NCBI GenBank assembly: GCA_030737875.1
Contig: CM060925.1
Location: forward strand, 484,879,514 to 484,943,513
DNA from: Allium sativum
Taxonomy: Eukaryota; Streptophyta; Magnoliopsida; Asparagales; Amaryllidaceae
Length of the DNA stretch: 64,000 bases
Direction: 5' to 3'
The position numbers were made by a program, and so were the translations under genes. The stretch's first letter is position 1. Each line of letters starts with the position of its first letter. Under the pieces are notes generated by a model. The model searched no databases and was not told the DNA's origin. It saw only the letters and a program-made list of their open reading frames with translations. This document shows, in pieces, positions 45,168-56,627 of the stretch.

Positions 45168-47428
45168 CTCCCTCGCGTTGAGTAGGACATTGTCGGATGT
45201 TGAGGCTGTCCCGAAATTCATCAAATAATACACGCGGAAGACCTTCTGTAAAAATACCAACAATCTGATAACGGGATGGGACATGAAGGGCTCAAACTTC
45301 TCATTTAGCTACTTTTTCACAGAGAAAGTGTATGTCCATCTCAATGTATTTAGTGCATTGATGCTAAAATGGATTACCAAATAAGTAGATCGTACTTACA
45401 TTGTCACAATAAACTAGGGTGACTTTCTGAATGGGAACATGCAACTCTAATAACAAATTTCTAACCCAACTGGAGTCAGAGACAACATTAGCAACTCCTC
45501 TATACTCAGCTTCTGCACTAGAACGAGACAATGTAGGCTGACGTTTAGAGGACCAAGAAATACACAATAACCTAAGGTAGAGCGTCTAGTATTCAGGCGT
45601 CCACCCCAATCAACATCTGTATGGGCGATGAGTTTGTTAAAAAGAAGATTTATACAGATGCAAACCATAAGATAATGTACCCTGAATATAGTGCACGATG
45701 CGCTTAAGTGTGCTTAACTTTCGGATCATGCATATGAAAGCACACCTGTTGTACTGCATAAGAAACATCAGGCCTTGTGAAGGTAAGATACTGAAGAGCA
45801 CCAGCAAGACGATGATACTTAGTAGGATCCTAGTACGGGGAATCCTTAGTAGCACTAAGTTTAGATTTAGTGTTAATAGGAGTAGAGCAAGGGCTGCAGT
45901 TAGATATTCTAACTTTGTTAATGATATATGCAGCATACTTTTTCTGAGATAGAAATAGGCCATTTGCAAGATGAGTAACAACAATACCAAAAAAAAAATT
46001 AACTGACCAAGATCCTTCATAGAAAATTTTGAACTCAAAAGAGTAATGAAAGAATCATTAAACGATTTGAAAAGGCAGTAAGAATTATGTCGTCAACAAA
46101 CAACAATATATATGCCAAATCTGAACCTTGTCTATAAATGAACAAAAAGTGATCAGATTTACTATGAGTAAATCCAATGGATGCAATGAAGTCTACAAAT
46201 CGCTGATACCAAGCGTGAGGAGCTTGTTTTAAACCATATAGAGATTTTTTAAGCAAACAAACATGATCTGGATGTCTTTTGTCTCGAAACCCCATGGGCT
46301 GATGCGTATAAACTGCCTCATTAAGATGACCATGTAAAACGGCATTATTGACATCTAGTTGATGAATGAGCCAATATTTTGAAAGGGTGATACAAGAACT
46401 GCTCGTATGGTTGCTGGTTTAACCACTGGGCTAAACGTTTCTTCACAATCAATACCCTGATGTTGAGTTTTACCATCACCTATAAATCGGGCTTTATGCC
46501 ACTCAAAAGAACCATCAGATTTGTACTTGTGACGAAAAATCCACATAGAACGGATAAAATTTACATTAGGTGGCCTAGGCAATAACTACCATGTCTTATT
46601 ACCAATTATAGCATTAAATTCATTCAACATTGCACTATCCCAGTTTTGGTCATGAAATGCACTAACAGGTTCCTTAGGTATGGGAGATATGATTGTGGTG
46701 GATGTGTGTAAACAGGTAGTGTATTTAGGATTTGGTTTAAAAATTCTGTCCATTGCTCGGGTTGTCATACGATGTAATATGGGGTTGTTAGGCCGAGGAG
46801 AACTTTGTGGGCTTTGGGTTTGGTTCGTTTGAGCAGTCGTAATGGAGGTGTTTGGGGAAAGAGATGCTACTGACCTAGAGTTTTGAGATTGGGCAGCGGA
46901 TAAGTAGGGTGAGTGGGTCGTGTTTGTGAATTGAAAAGAAATGGAGTAGGTTTTGGGCTTAGCTGAGTTTGTCGACCAACCCGCGTGTTGACAGCACATG
47001 GAGAGATTTGTGGGGGAACCGAGCCCATGGGAGTTAATGGCGCAATAGAAGAGGATGCAATTGGATTCGTTTGAGGTTGTGGCCTAGTAAGAGGATACTG
47101 ATTTAGTGGGCTAGAATGAGGCGTGGACTCAGTTATGTTTGGAGGTTTTAAAGTGGAATGCAAATAATTCAATAAAGAATTAGAACTATTGGCAGTTAAA
47201 AAATCATACATTGTATTTGTGGCTTTATGAATTTGTGCAAATGGGAATTCAATCTCAATGAATTTCACATGATGGCATAGCTGCTTGACATATCGTAAAA
47301 CTTTGAGCCTCTATGGTTAGGAGTGGGACCAAGATAAACGCATGGAGTTGATCAAGCTTGCAATTTGTTGATAGAAGTGGTTGGAAACAAAGCAAAACAA
47401 AGGCAACTAAATACACGCAATTCCAAAT
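45168..47428 (-). pseudogene. Copia integrase C-terminus, reverse transcriptase and RNase H, broken
   Basis: From 47,428 downward: integrase tail (LRVFSCLCF, then PTPNHRG about 47,290), a Pro/Ser/Gln-rich linker (46,590-47,268), reverse transcriptase start (46,355-46,582, MWIFRHKYKSDGS and EETFSPVVKPATIR), RT middle (46,035-46,295, LKKSLYGLKQAPHAWY, catalytic FVDD in ILLFVDDIIL), RT end (45,637-46,038, KDLGQL), and RNase H (45,364-45,668, SSKRQPTLSRSSAEAEYRGV and LVYCDNVSTIYL). Several frameshifts separate these. This order and motif set fits the Ale/Retrofit lineage. Inactive. Confidence 0.85.
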
Positions 47429-47433
47429 ATTTG
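47429..47433 (-). other. Target-site duplication CAAAT, right copy (element C)
   Basis: ATTTG on the plus strand; partner of 6,839-6,843. It lies between the Copia integrase and the TGTAACAGCC end of the inverted C LTR. Confidence 0.8.
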
Positions 47434-49760
47434 TGTAACAGCCTGCATTTTATATATCAGAAGATCGTAAAATATTTTTATTTTATTTCCTGAGGGTTGA
47501 ACCATTCTCATCTTTTAATATTTTGCTTATGGGGATGTGAGACATGTCCATAATTTTTACCGATTTTGTTTGTGATCATTTTTCCCCTGTCAGTCTTGTA
47601 AAAGGCATAACTTTTGACTTAGGTCGAATCAAAGGGTGAGACCTGTGCCATTTGAAAGGAATTGATGTTTTTCTTTCCGTTGATGGTTACATTAAAGATT
47701 TTGCTCAACCTTTTGGGAGAAATCGTTGTTTTAAGGTTTTTCAATTAGCTATCCAGGTTTTGGGAGCCTAATGGGCTGATTTGGGAGAGGCCCATTTGTG
47801 GGCAATTGGAAATTATAAATATAGGGTGAGAGGTACGGGAAATAGTTTACTTCCCCATTCTCTCATTTAATGGCCTTGTGCTCCTCCTTCCTCTAACATC
47901 TTTCCACCATTAAAAATCAAAATCCAAGGAGGAAATCATAGATCTACACTAATGGAGGTTGGATCTACATCAATTGAAGCAAGGATTCATCGAAACAAGG
48001 AGTTTAATGCAAGGTGCTTGCTGTCCGGATTCTTATTTCATAAATTTAGTTTTGTTTTGGAGAATCGGTGAGTGATCTGCATCTCTCACATGGATTCAAT
48101 GAAGTATATGTGTGTTTGTTCTTGTTTTTCATCAATTTCAATTGTTTTTCCATAGATCTATGCATTGGTAAGTCCATTTTCATATAATCACCCTATGATC
48201 TGATTTAGCAAGTTTAGATAGGTAATTTCTATGATATTTCATGTGAATATGCAAGTTAGGTCTATAGTTTTGTCCATATTTACATTTATGGTGATTTTGG
48301 TGAATTTTACACAATTATTGATGGAATTGTCATATTGGTGTTATTGTTGAATTCATATCATGCTTATGGTCATATTGGATGAGTTGATTTCGTCGAATGT
48401 ATCGATTTGGCAAAGTTTTGGTCGAAATTGGAGTTGCATTGGAGGATGCAGGTTTTTGGTCGCACGGATGAGTCGGTCGCGCATCATAGTGAAAATTTCT
48501 TGGGGAATAAGATAAGAAGGGTCGAGCGAGCGAGCCTAGGGAAGCAGGGTCGGTCGTGCATGCGTAAAAGATTCATTGCAAAGATTAGAATGGTGAAGCA
48601 GAGGGTACACTCTGGTCGCCCCTTGCTCTGGTCGGTCGAGCAGGCTGATATGCAAGGAGGGTTTGGTTTTACTCCAGTAAGGGTCAGTCGGTCGTGGTGA
48701 ACTTGTGCCAAGAGAGTTGGTCGGTCAAATTATTTAGGTGACTCCAGAGGAGGTGGTTGGTTTATCTAAACTGGATTGGAGGAATAGTGGTCGGTCTAAG
48801 GTAGGTTCGGTCAGGTGGGTCGGTCGGTCCAAGGCAGTGGATCAATCGAGCTAAAGGGCTTTTGGAAGTGCTTTGAAACGCTGTGGTTGATGGCCTAAGT
48901 GTTGTGGTTTGTTTCTTTAGCAAATGTTGATGAATGCTATGGACTATATTGAACCTTATATTGATGTTGTTTGGTTCGATGATGATGTTGTAACTTTGAC
49001 AATAGTCTAGATGAAGATGTTTGAAGTGATGTGATGTGTTCGTTGATTGGTGAAAAGCAATGAATGTGTAGATAGCTCAAAAGGTGTTGGGTTCTAGATA
49101 ATGGTTACTCAAGTGGGACTGATGCGAAGGCCGAGAGATTATGTTGTCGTAAGTTCTAGCAGACTCAAAGCAAAGTTACTTTGGGTAGTCGTGAAGGGCC
49201 TCATACCTTGGGCAGTCGTGAAGGGCCTAGTTGTCGAGATGTGAGAAGATAAACACATGAGTCATGATGGCATATGAAGTTGTGCTAGAACTAAGGTTAC
49301 CATTAGACCTTGACATATGGCTGTCATGATGGGTCGTTATACGATTAACGATGGTTTCAAAGAAGGATTGGTAGTGATAGAGTCTGTCATGGATGTTTGA
49401 ATGTATGAATGTTTTATTATACCATCTCACGTGGATTGCCCAATGTCGAGGGAGACGCTTCTTGAGTGCTTGACTGGTATTGGTTTAGGCCTCTAGGGAG
49501 AGTGCTTGAGGGATGTTAAACTCAATTAGGATTGTCTACGTGAGACCTATGTAATCTGGATGCTATGAATGTTATTGACGTTGTTCTGATTGCCATGGAT
49601 GAATTGTTGTTACCTTAGATGTTTTAGATTGTAAAGGCTATCACTGTCGGATGTGGGGAAGACGGGTGTGAGTTCTTCTTTAGTGTTGGGTAGTGGTTGG
49701 TAAATCTACCTGTTACCATATACTTTATTGATGAAGCTTGTTAGCTGTTTTATCGCTTAC
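47434..49760 (+). repeat. Element C second LTR (5' LTR of C), inverted, incomplete
   Basis: Begins TGTAACAGCCTGCATTTTA and matches, in reverse complement, 39,426-38,596 and then 8,898-7,323. It is cut at 49,760 by element D, so the last 480 or so bases (the counterpart of 6,844-7,322) are absent. The GACCGACC-type cluster reappears as GGTCGGTC at about 48,660-48,850. A TATA-like ATAAATATAGGG lies at about 47,814-47,825 in the position expected for an LTR promoter. The short ORFs are not conserved between the LTR copies. Confidence 0.85.
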
Positions 49761-51179
49761 TGTAACAACTCGGATTCCGACAGACCGATTTTTTTTCAAA
49801 AACCCAATCTATCGAAACCGAGTTGGGCACTCTAGTATCCTACAGAAAAAGACAGAAATAAAGAAGACATGTCAGAATTTGTAAGAATCTTACAGATGAA
49901 GGAATTCAAAGTATAATATATTTTAAATATAGCTTTACCTTATAAAACATATTGCCTGACCAGTATCCAAAGTTTATACCATTTCTGTCATGAACCTAAC
50001 CTAGAAGTATGTAACGTGGAAGGGGTCAGAACATAAGTTCTGTGTGAGTGGACTTAGAATAAACTTCTGTATAATCCTACATATACCGTTCAGTTATATT
50101 TTCTTGCTTATTAGGTTATTTACGATATTAACTCTCTAGGCTATACTCATGTCCTACTATAGTTAACCTAATACAACATATATGTCGATACCCCAAAATC
50201 CATGTATATATACAGTCCCTTGCCATATATCGTACGGGCTTCATCATGTAAATCTATATTACTTTAGTGTAGTGCCACCATTCTCGAAATCGTTTGGACT
50301 ACCACTCTTGATCTTGCTAGATTCTGTTTATTACCTAGATCTAATCTAGGGGTTTCTATCCAACGCTTCCTAGACTCAACCAGGGTTTTCGCTACCCAGG
50401 GCCACTGGGGTTTATGCTACCTATTGAACGCTTTCTAGATCCGACCAGGGTTTATGCTACCTAGGGCCACTAGGGTTTATGCTACCTATCGAACAATGCC
50501 CCCTAGTCTAGGACACACTACCCAAAGCGATATATGTTCCTAGACTTTACGTCCCAATCGTGTCGTTAAACGTGTTAGATATCTAGTTTCACATGTCCTC
50601 TATATGTGCGGCCCTAGTCCCATGGCAGGGCTAATCACGGAACTCGGTCGGGAGCTTTAAGTTATCTGCCGATGCAGATGCTAAGGTCAGTTTTATCTGT
50701 ATGTGGCTATGGTCTCACTTGACCCCGCCCTCAACTAATGAAAGGCACCCAAGAAAATCAAGAATGAGAACTGTACGCAGGCCCTCTATGCCCCCACGAA
50801 CCTATTGTCCACCCTCACCCATAACTAGATAGAAAAATATATGGTCTTCTGGAGTTCTCCGCCTTTCCACTTGCGTATCAAGATTGACTCAAGATGGTAG
50901 GTAGACGACGACGTACTATCACAGGGCTAAACAAGATATCGTCGCCTCACGCTGACCCATCCTAGTATTTAGGTTGCTTATATTGCAACCAAGGCATACC
51001 CTTGGCTCTTCTAACGCAGACCTTAACCTCTGTGAGCCCAGGAGGATCATCTGCAACCTCACAGATGGATACCAAGAGTACCCTCACGTCCCCTCGAAGT
51101 CGCGTGCTTCGTAACCCAGTTCGTTGGAGCCTTCTTCATGATCAGATGGACGTTCGCTCCTCCTCGTGTTCTACTTGGC

Positions 51180-51520
51180 TTTCTTGACTAATGTTTACTA
51201 CTTAGTTCTCTTAACTAAGGTTTATTACTTAGTTTCCTGAATCGTTAGCTTTCTTAACTAAGGTTCACTACTTAGTTTCCTGAATCGTTAGCTTTCTTAA
51301 CTAAGGTTTACTACTTAGTCCTCTTAACTAAGGTTTACTACTTAGTTCTCTTAATCGTTCGTTTTCTTAACTAAGGTTTACAACTTAGTCCTCTTAACTA
51401 AGGTTTATTACTTGATTCTCTTAACCAAGGTTTGATACCTAGTTTCTGTTACTTAGTTCTCTTTAACTATGGTTTGTTACTTAGTTCCTTTTAACTAAGG
51501 TTTACCAATGAATTCAAGCA
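51180..51520. repeat. ACTAAGG / CTTAGT array in D LTR (about 12 units of 25-30 bp)
   Basis: Repeated TTAACTAAGGTTTACTACT plus TAGT with variable spacing. Each unit holds the near-complementary words ACTAAGG and CTTAGT, so short hairpins can form throughout. The same array is in the other LTR (about 58,075-58,395). Confidence 0.8.
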
Positions 51521-51719
51521 TGACTTAAGTTCTCTTTATCAAATGATAGCGTACGGATGTTTTCCCACATTTTCAGCTTAGATTAACTTAATTCATGGTA
51601 TAAGTCGTCCGACCCTTTGAGTCTTGTATTACATCTTAAGTCATATTCATTTCTTATCCCTAGGATAAGTTTATCTATTATTTAATCTTATCATTCCCCA
51701 CTTTTCCTTGCTTTGCTAC

Positions 51720-51965
51720 TGTTATATTGGTTAAGTTTTCCTATGTGTCAAAGTTGACTTAACCCCCAATCACGTATTCAATTCAACCCACGTACCATGC
51801 TAAATTGGTTAAGTGTTCTCTATCAATTCATGTTGACTTAACCCGCCCATATATCATGTCAAATTGGTTAAGTGTTATCTAGCGGTTAACGTTGACTTAA
51901 CCTACCCATATATCATGTCAAATTGGTTAAGTGTTGTTTAGTGTTTCATGTTGACTTAACCTTAC
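51720..51965. repeat. About 57-bp repeat with GGTTAAGT / GACTTAACC in D LTR, three to four copies
   Basis: Units open with AAATTGGTTAAGTGTT and close with GTTGACTTAACC, then ATATATCATGTC. Also at about 58,610-58,855 in the second LTR. Related to the GGTTAAGT array of the element B LTR. Confidence 0.75.
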
Positions 51966-53756
51966 CATACTAGCACGTGTCATTAGCATTAATTAATTAC
52001 TAATGCCCAACCTCTCACATTAGACCTATTGTTGCGGTCACTGGATGTGCAGGTTGGTTCCGGGCAGGATTACACCACAACTCAATCTAACCTCGGGTTT
52101 CAAGCACGTTATGTCTAACTTCTCACATTAGAACCTATTGTTTGCGATCACTTGATGTGCCAGGCAGTTCCGGGCAGGATTACACCGCAAACTCATTCTA
52201 ACCTTGAGTTAGCCATGTTTCATGTTTAGCCAATTAACAATTCATGTCTATTCTTGGTGTCATAGGCCAATTATAAATTTACAAGCATGTTCATGTTCAT
52301 TCTAGATATCAAATGTCAATTACCAATTCACAAGCATCATCATGTTCAAGTTATGCCACTATTGTCAATTTCATGTTATGTGTCGAGTTCCATAATTACA
52401 TAAAAACATGGTTTATCCAACATATTCCATTTTTAATTATGTTTCTAGGATCTTAATGGCATATCCAATTTTCAAGTCTTAAATTCAAGCTTTACCCAAA
52501 AATCCCAATTTATGTTCATGCTTATAATCCCATTAATAGGCTATACCTATTATTCCAGTTTCCCACACATGTGTTCCTAACAGGTTGCTATCATTCCTCA
52601 TATGTTGGTTAAGCTTATTCATATGTCAAGTGCTACTTAACCCATTTCTACTTTGCTTACACAACCATTCGTGTAATAATCTTTTTACCCAAATTGCCGA
52701 ATTCATCGATTAAATCTCAAGCTCTTCCCAAATAATTATAATTCACACGTTGTTGACCTTGGCTCGAAGGTAGCCAAAGTTTCAAAAATAAAAAGGAAGA
52801 ATAGGAAAGAGGAATAGATTAAGCATACTAAGATTATTTTAAATTGCAACATGAATTTTAACTGAGGAATGTGAACGATAATAATACTATTATGCATGAA
52901 GTGTATTGTAATCCCACTCACTGATTTAAGAACGGATCTTGAATTCTGGGATCTGATTTTTGAAACTGAAAAGCTATCCCTTGACATAGATTATCAATCC
53001 TCCAATTTAGATTCGATTGTTAGAAAATAGTTGTTGAAGTCGTTGAATTAGCCTTTGATTCTCTACTCGAATTCTAACGAAGAACTTGAGTAGCATAACC
53101 CCGTCTTTGATTTATTTTGATATGAATTAGGGCAGAGTATAGGCATAATGAAGATGTGTAGAGAAAACTGTAGCCTTAGGGGTGTTTATATAGGTGCTCA
53201 AGACCTTATCGTACACGCAGCGCTGAGTCAGCATTGAACCCAGTTAAGAAAATAGTCTAGGTTCGCAGATGAATCTAGTCAAATCTTATCGTACACGCAG
53301 CGCTAAGTTAGCATTGGGTCCCGCAAGCTGTTTTGGCGCAGAAATTCGAATTTCGAATGTTTGAATTGTTTTGGCGTAGAAATTTGATTTTTGAACTTTT
53401 GAATTTCTGGAATTTGTTTAACTATCTTATTCACATGAAATATTCTTATATGTATACAATTACTCTACCGACCATTTTACGCGTATATATATGCACAATT
53501 TTCGTTTTATTTTCAAAATTCAAACGATGTTGCACCTTTATTTGATTCTTGCCATATTTCATTGACTGTAGCCTTTTCTTGAATTTTATCTTTTATATAC
53601 ATATATTTATGCATATATATATATTCTCATATATATATACATATATTTTCTTTATTTCCTTATATGTACGTTCTTATCCTTTCAAATTTTGAATTTGTAT
53701 ACGTACATATATTTGCATGTTCAGTTGGCCCTCTCTAAAACAAAGATAAAAATTAT

Positions 53757-53829
53757 GCCGCCGTCGGGGTTCAAACCCCCGACCTCCATGTTAGAAATCC
53801 AATTTCTTAACCAACTGAGCTATGAAGTC
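53757..53829 (-). pseudogene. tRNA-like sequence inside the D 3' LTR
   Basis: Exactly 73 bases fit the tRNA plan. Box A TAGCTCAGTTGG is at 53,811-53,822 and box B GGTTTGAACCC at 53,767-53,777, both on the minus strand. The seven-base anticodon loop reads TTTCTAA, giving anticodon TCT. The acceptor, D and anticodon stems pair poorly, while the T arm is well formed. It is therefore a decayed or tRNA-derived segment rather than a working tRNA gene. It is in the sense orientation of D, about 0.6 kb from the LTR start. The matching part of the other LTR is missing. Confidence 0.6.
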
Positions 53830-54434
53830 TTCTGTTAATAAGTCTTAGAACAATGATAATTATTATTCTCTCCTTACTTCTCTTTTTCATGTTAGTTACA
53901 ATACTTAAATTAAACCATTGCATGAATCTTTTTTTAAATGTTAATGCATTATGTTTGCAAATGAGTGCGTGCAACATATTTACATTGCATGCAACCAACC
54001 ATTTCTTTCTTTTAATGCATGTGTTACATTTTTTCAGTGCATGTATTTATTACATGCAATCCTTATTTTATTCTTTGTTTTATATTTTAATTTGTTTGTG
54101 TATACATATATATATATATATGTCTTGTGCGTATACAAACTTCTAGTCTTAATAACTTCTTCATATGATGTCCGTTTTATGCAAACCAGGTGTCTATCTT
54201 GACCATAATTTCGAGACAGACGCAATGGTGATGTCCGTTTTACTTAATTCCTCATATTTAAATTAAGTATTTTTATTTTCTCATCTCTTCGATTACACAC
54301 ATTGTTATCGCATTAATTTCCTTACTCTTCAATGTATGAATTAATTTTTCCTTATACATCACCATTATTTACCTATCTATGCATATATACATATTTGTAC
54401 ATTTTTTAATTATATTTAAAATGTGGGTGTTACA

Positions 54435-54451
54435 TTCTTCCACCCTTAAAG
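54435..54451 (-). other. Element D polypurine tract
   Basis: On the minus strand CTTTAAGGGTGGAAGAA leads into the LTR start. The conserved TTTCGGGAACGAAG-type sequence just upstream matches the pre-LTR motif of A and B. Confidence 0.75.
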
Positions 54452-56613
54452 AACTTCGTTCCCGAAATTCGATAAGAGTAAAATAGATAATTCCTCGCAA
54501 TATCCATCCATCTAGTGTGCATCCAATTGTTCCAAACATTGTGCACATGTACAAAGTGAGATACATCATAGTAAAGTATGTATGCCTAATTTGGATCCAC
54601 CTATATGTATGCAAATTTTAAAAACCCTTTCAAAACTTGATGCTCACATCCTAAATATACTTACAGTTATATATGAATGCAATATTCTTGAAAAATCAAA
54701 ATATTTTTCATCCAAGTTTTCCCATGCTCGTTCACCCAATTGTCGCATCCAAAACCCTATAACCATCATTAAATTCGAAATTTAGGAAAATGTAATTTTC
54801 TAAATTCGATTTCTTATGTTACAAAAAGATATAAAACGGAAGAATTTACATTTTTCGTTGTACCTTTTATAATTACACTCGGATTTTTATATAACTATTC
54901 TATAAGAACTTCCTACTTTCCTATCCAAGCACAACCACATAAGAAAACTTTCCTTTCTCTTTCATCTTGTCTTGGAATAATTTCATATTTATTCATCTTT
55001 TTCTTAAGATTTACATTTTCTTTTCCCGTCACATTTGTTGCCTTACTGAATTTATTGTCTCTTATTAGCTTAGGCTTTTCTCTTTCGTAGCTTATTTGAC
55101 TTAATCCAATTACTTAAGTGTATTATTTCAAATAAGCTTTTTCTATTTTCAACTCAAACAGCATCCTATGCAGCTACTACTATGGGCTAAGAATCTTAGG
55201 ACTTTGTCATCTCAGATAATTGCGAGTCCACACAACAGGATCTACCCACTTACTTGCCCTTTACTACTTAGTAGTCACTACTAGTCCTTGTTGTGCATTA
55301 CTAGCCTATACTTTTTCTCTATTTCTCAAGCAACAAACCTAGGTTTCTCAATGATTATGCATTCTACGGGAATTTCCATTAGTTTAATACTAACTAATCC
55401 CTGACTGTAAATTGGCAAGAGAGTAACTCCCTAAATATCAACCCCAAAGACCAAAATCAACATTAGATTGACACTCAGATAATCACTCAACTCAACCAAT
55501 CTCTAGTTGGTTCCAATTGTTTAATTCATAGCTTTAACTTTCTCTTGTCCTTTTTTAGGCACTAATCCTTACCTACTCCATTCTTTTTAAAACATGGTTT
55601 ATCCTCCTTTCTTTTCATTGCATTTTTCTTTCAAAAATTAAAAGTGTTAAAACTTTGTTTTCTTCTCCAAAACTTGTTTTCGCCAAACCATAAAAACATG
55701 TTACAGAATAAAATGCAGAACATTTTTTTTTTCAAATCACAAAACTGGAGTAGACAAGGACAACTATCGGGCTTACATTGTTTCTCATTACAATGTTAAT
55801 TTAACTACTTGCTATAAGGCGCAGACATCTATTCTATTGCTACAACTTATTTTGTCCACCCAACAAAATTTCTTCATAAATCAATAATCAAAATTTATTG
55901 TTAACAGAATAGAATTTTCTTTTACAAAACGCAATACTTCATTTTCAATCCTTTCATATATTATAATATAAAAACTAGCGAGCTATATATGCTCTATATT
56001 ATGCACTTTTTAATGAGAGAGTTCTTTTAAAACAAGAAATCATTGTTTTACCAAAGTATACACCACTTTGCTTTAAAAACCCAACATGCACTAAATATGT
56101 CCTTTACGTATTTTTCTTGAACATCAAAAATACTTTTAAGATTAAAACTTGAAAAAACACCACAAACTCTTTTACAAATTCAAGTTCTTAAAAGTTTATT
56201 ATTGGGTTAGACTCAAAGTGGATCTTTCAACTCAACTAGGCTTTCCTAGGCACTTTCCAAACCAATTCTCTCAACTATATATATTCCTAATCCATTTTCC
56301 ACGTTTTAACCTTTTTCTAACTTATAAGGTTTCACTTCTATACCCACTACTCTAAAATAACAACATTTTAGTTTTAATTCTTATGGGATACTTTCTTTCT
56401 CCAATACCAAAGCATATTGTACACTTTCCAACCAAACTACCTAAGGGTCTTAAAATTTCTGGGTTCATTCCTTTAGTGTACAAAATAGCTATCCAAACTC
56501 TTTCCATTCCTAGTGGGCTACTTTATGGATTTAGGTTTATATATATAATATATTTATATTTTAGAAAATACAAATATGTTCACTCATTATCTACCTAAGA
56601 TCACTAAACTGAA
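54452..56613 (-). other. Element D internal region, non-coding
   Basis: About 2.2 kb, AT-rich, no gag or pol domain and no long ORF on either strand. A block at 55,395-55,515 (ACTCCCTAAATATCAACCCC) resembles 10,985-11,100 in insert F. Confidence 0.7.
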
Positions 56614-56625
56614 GCTCTGATGCCA
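56614..56625 (-). other. Element D primer-binding site
   Basis: On the minus strand TGGCATCAGAGC, one base from the initiator Met-tRNA primer site, two bases inside the second LTR. Confidence 0.8.
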
Positions 56626-56627
56626 GA

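Larger units (their letters stand above)
44914..47433 (-). mobile_element. Ale/Retrofit-type Copia retrotransposon, 3' half, inverted
   Basis: Minus-strand remainder of the element whose first half is at 4,347-6,843: end of integrase, Pro/Ser-rich linker, reverse transcriptase, RNase H, polypurine tract and 3' LTR. It starts at 47,433 with the CAAAT duplication next to the other end of element C. The missing integrase codons of the first half begin precisely here. Confidence 0.85.
49761..54434 (-). repeat. Element D 3' LTR (4,674 bp)
   Basis: Plus strand runs TGTAACAACTCGG to GGGTGTTACA. Preceded by CTTAC, which would be the target-site duplication, but its partner is lost. The small plus-strand ORFs are not conserved in full between the two LTRs and are not called. 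Confidence 0.85.

Noticed and set aside
50600..51187. Small ORF at 51,002-51,187 (also 57,892-58,095) as a gene
   Set aside because: Present in both D LTRs but lengths differ and the end is not conserved; LTR sequence.
53757..53829. Functional Arg-TCT tRNA gene
   Set aside because: Acceptor, D and anticodon stems have too many mismatches; kept only as a tRNA-like sequence.
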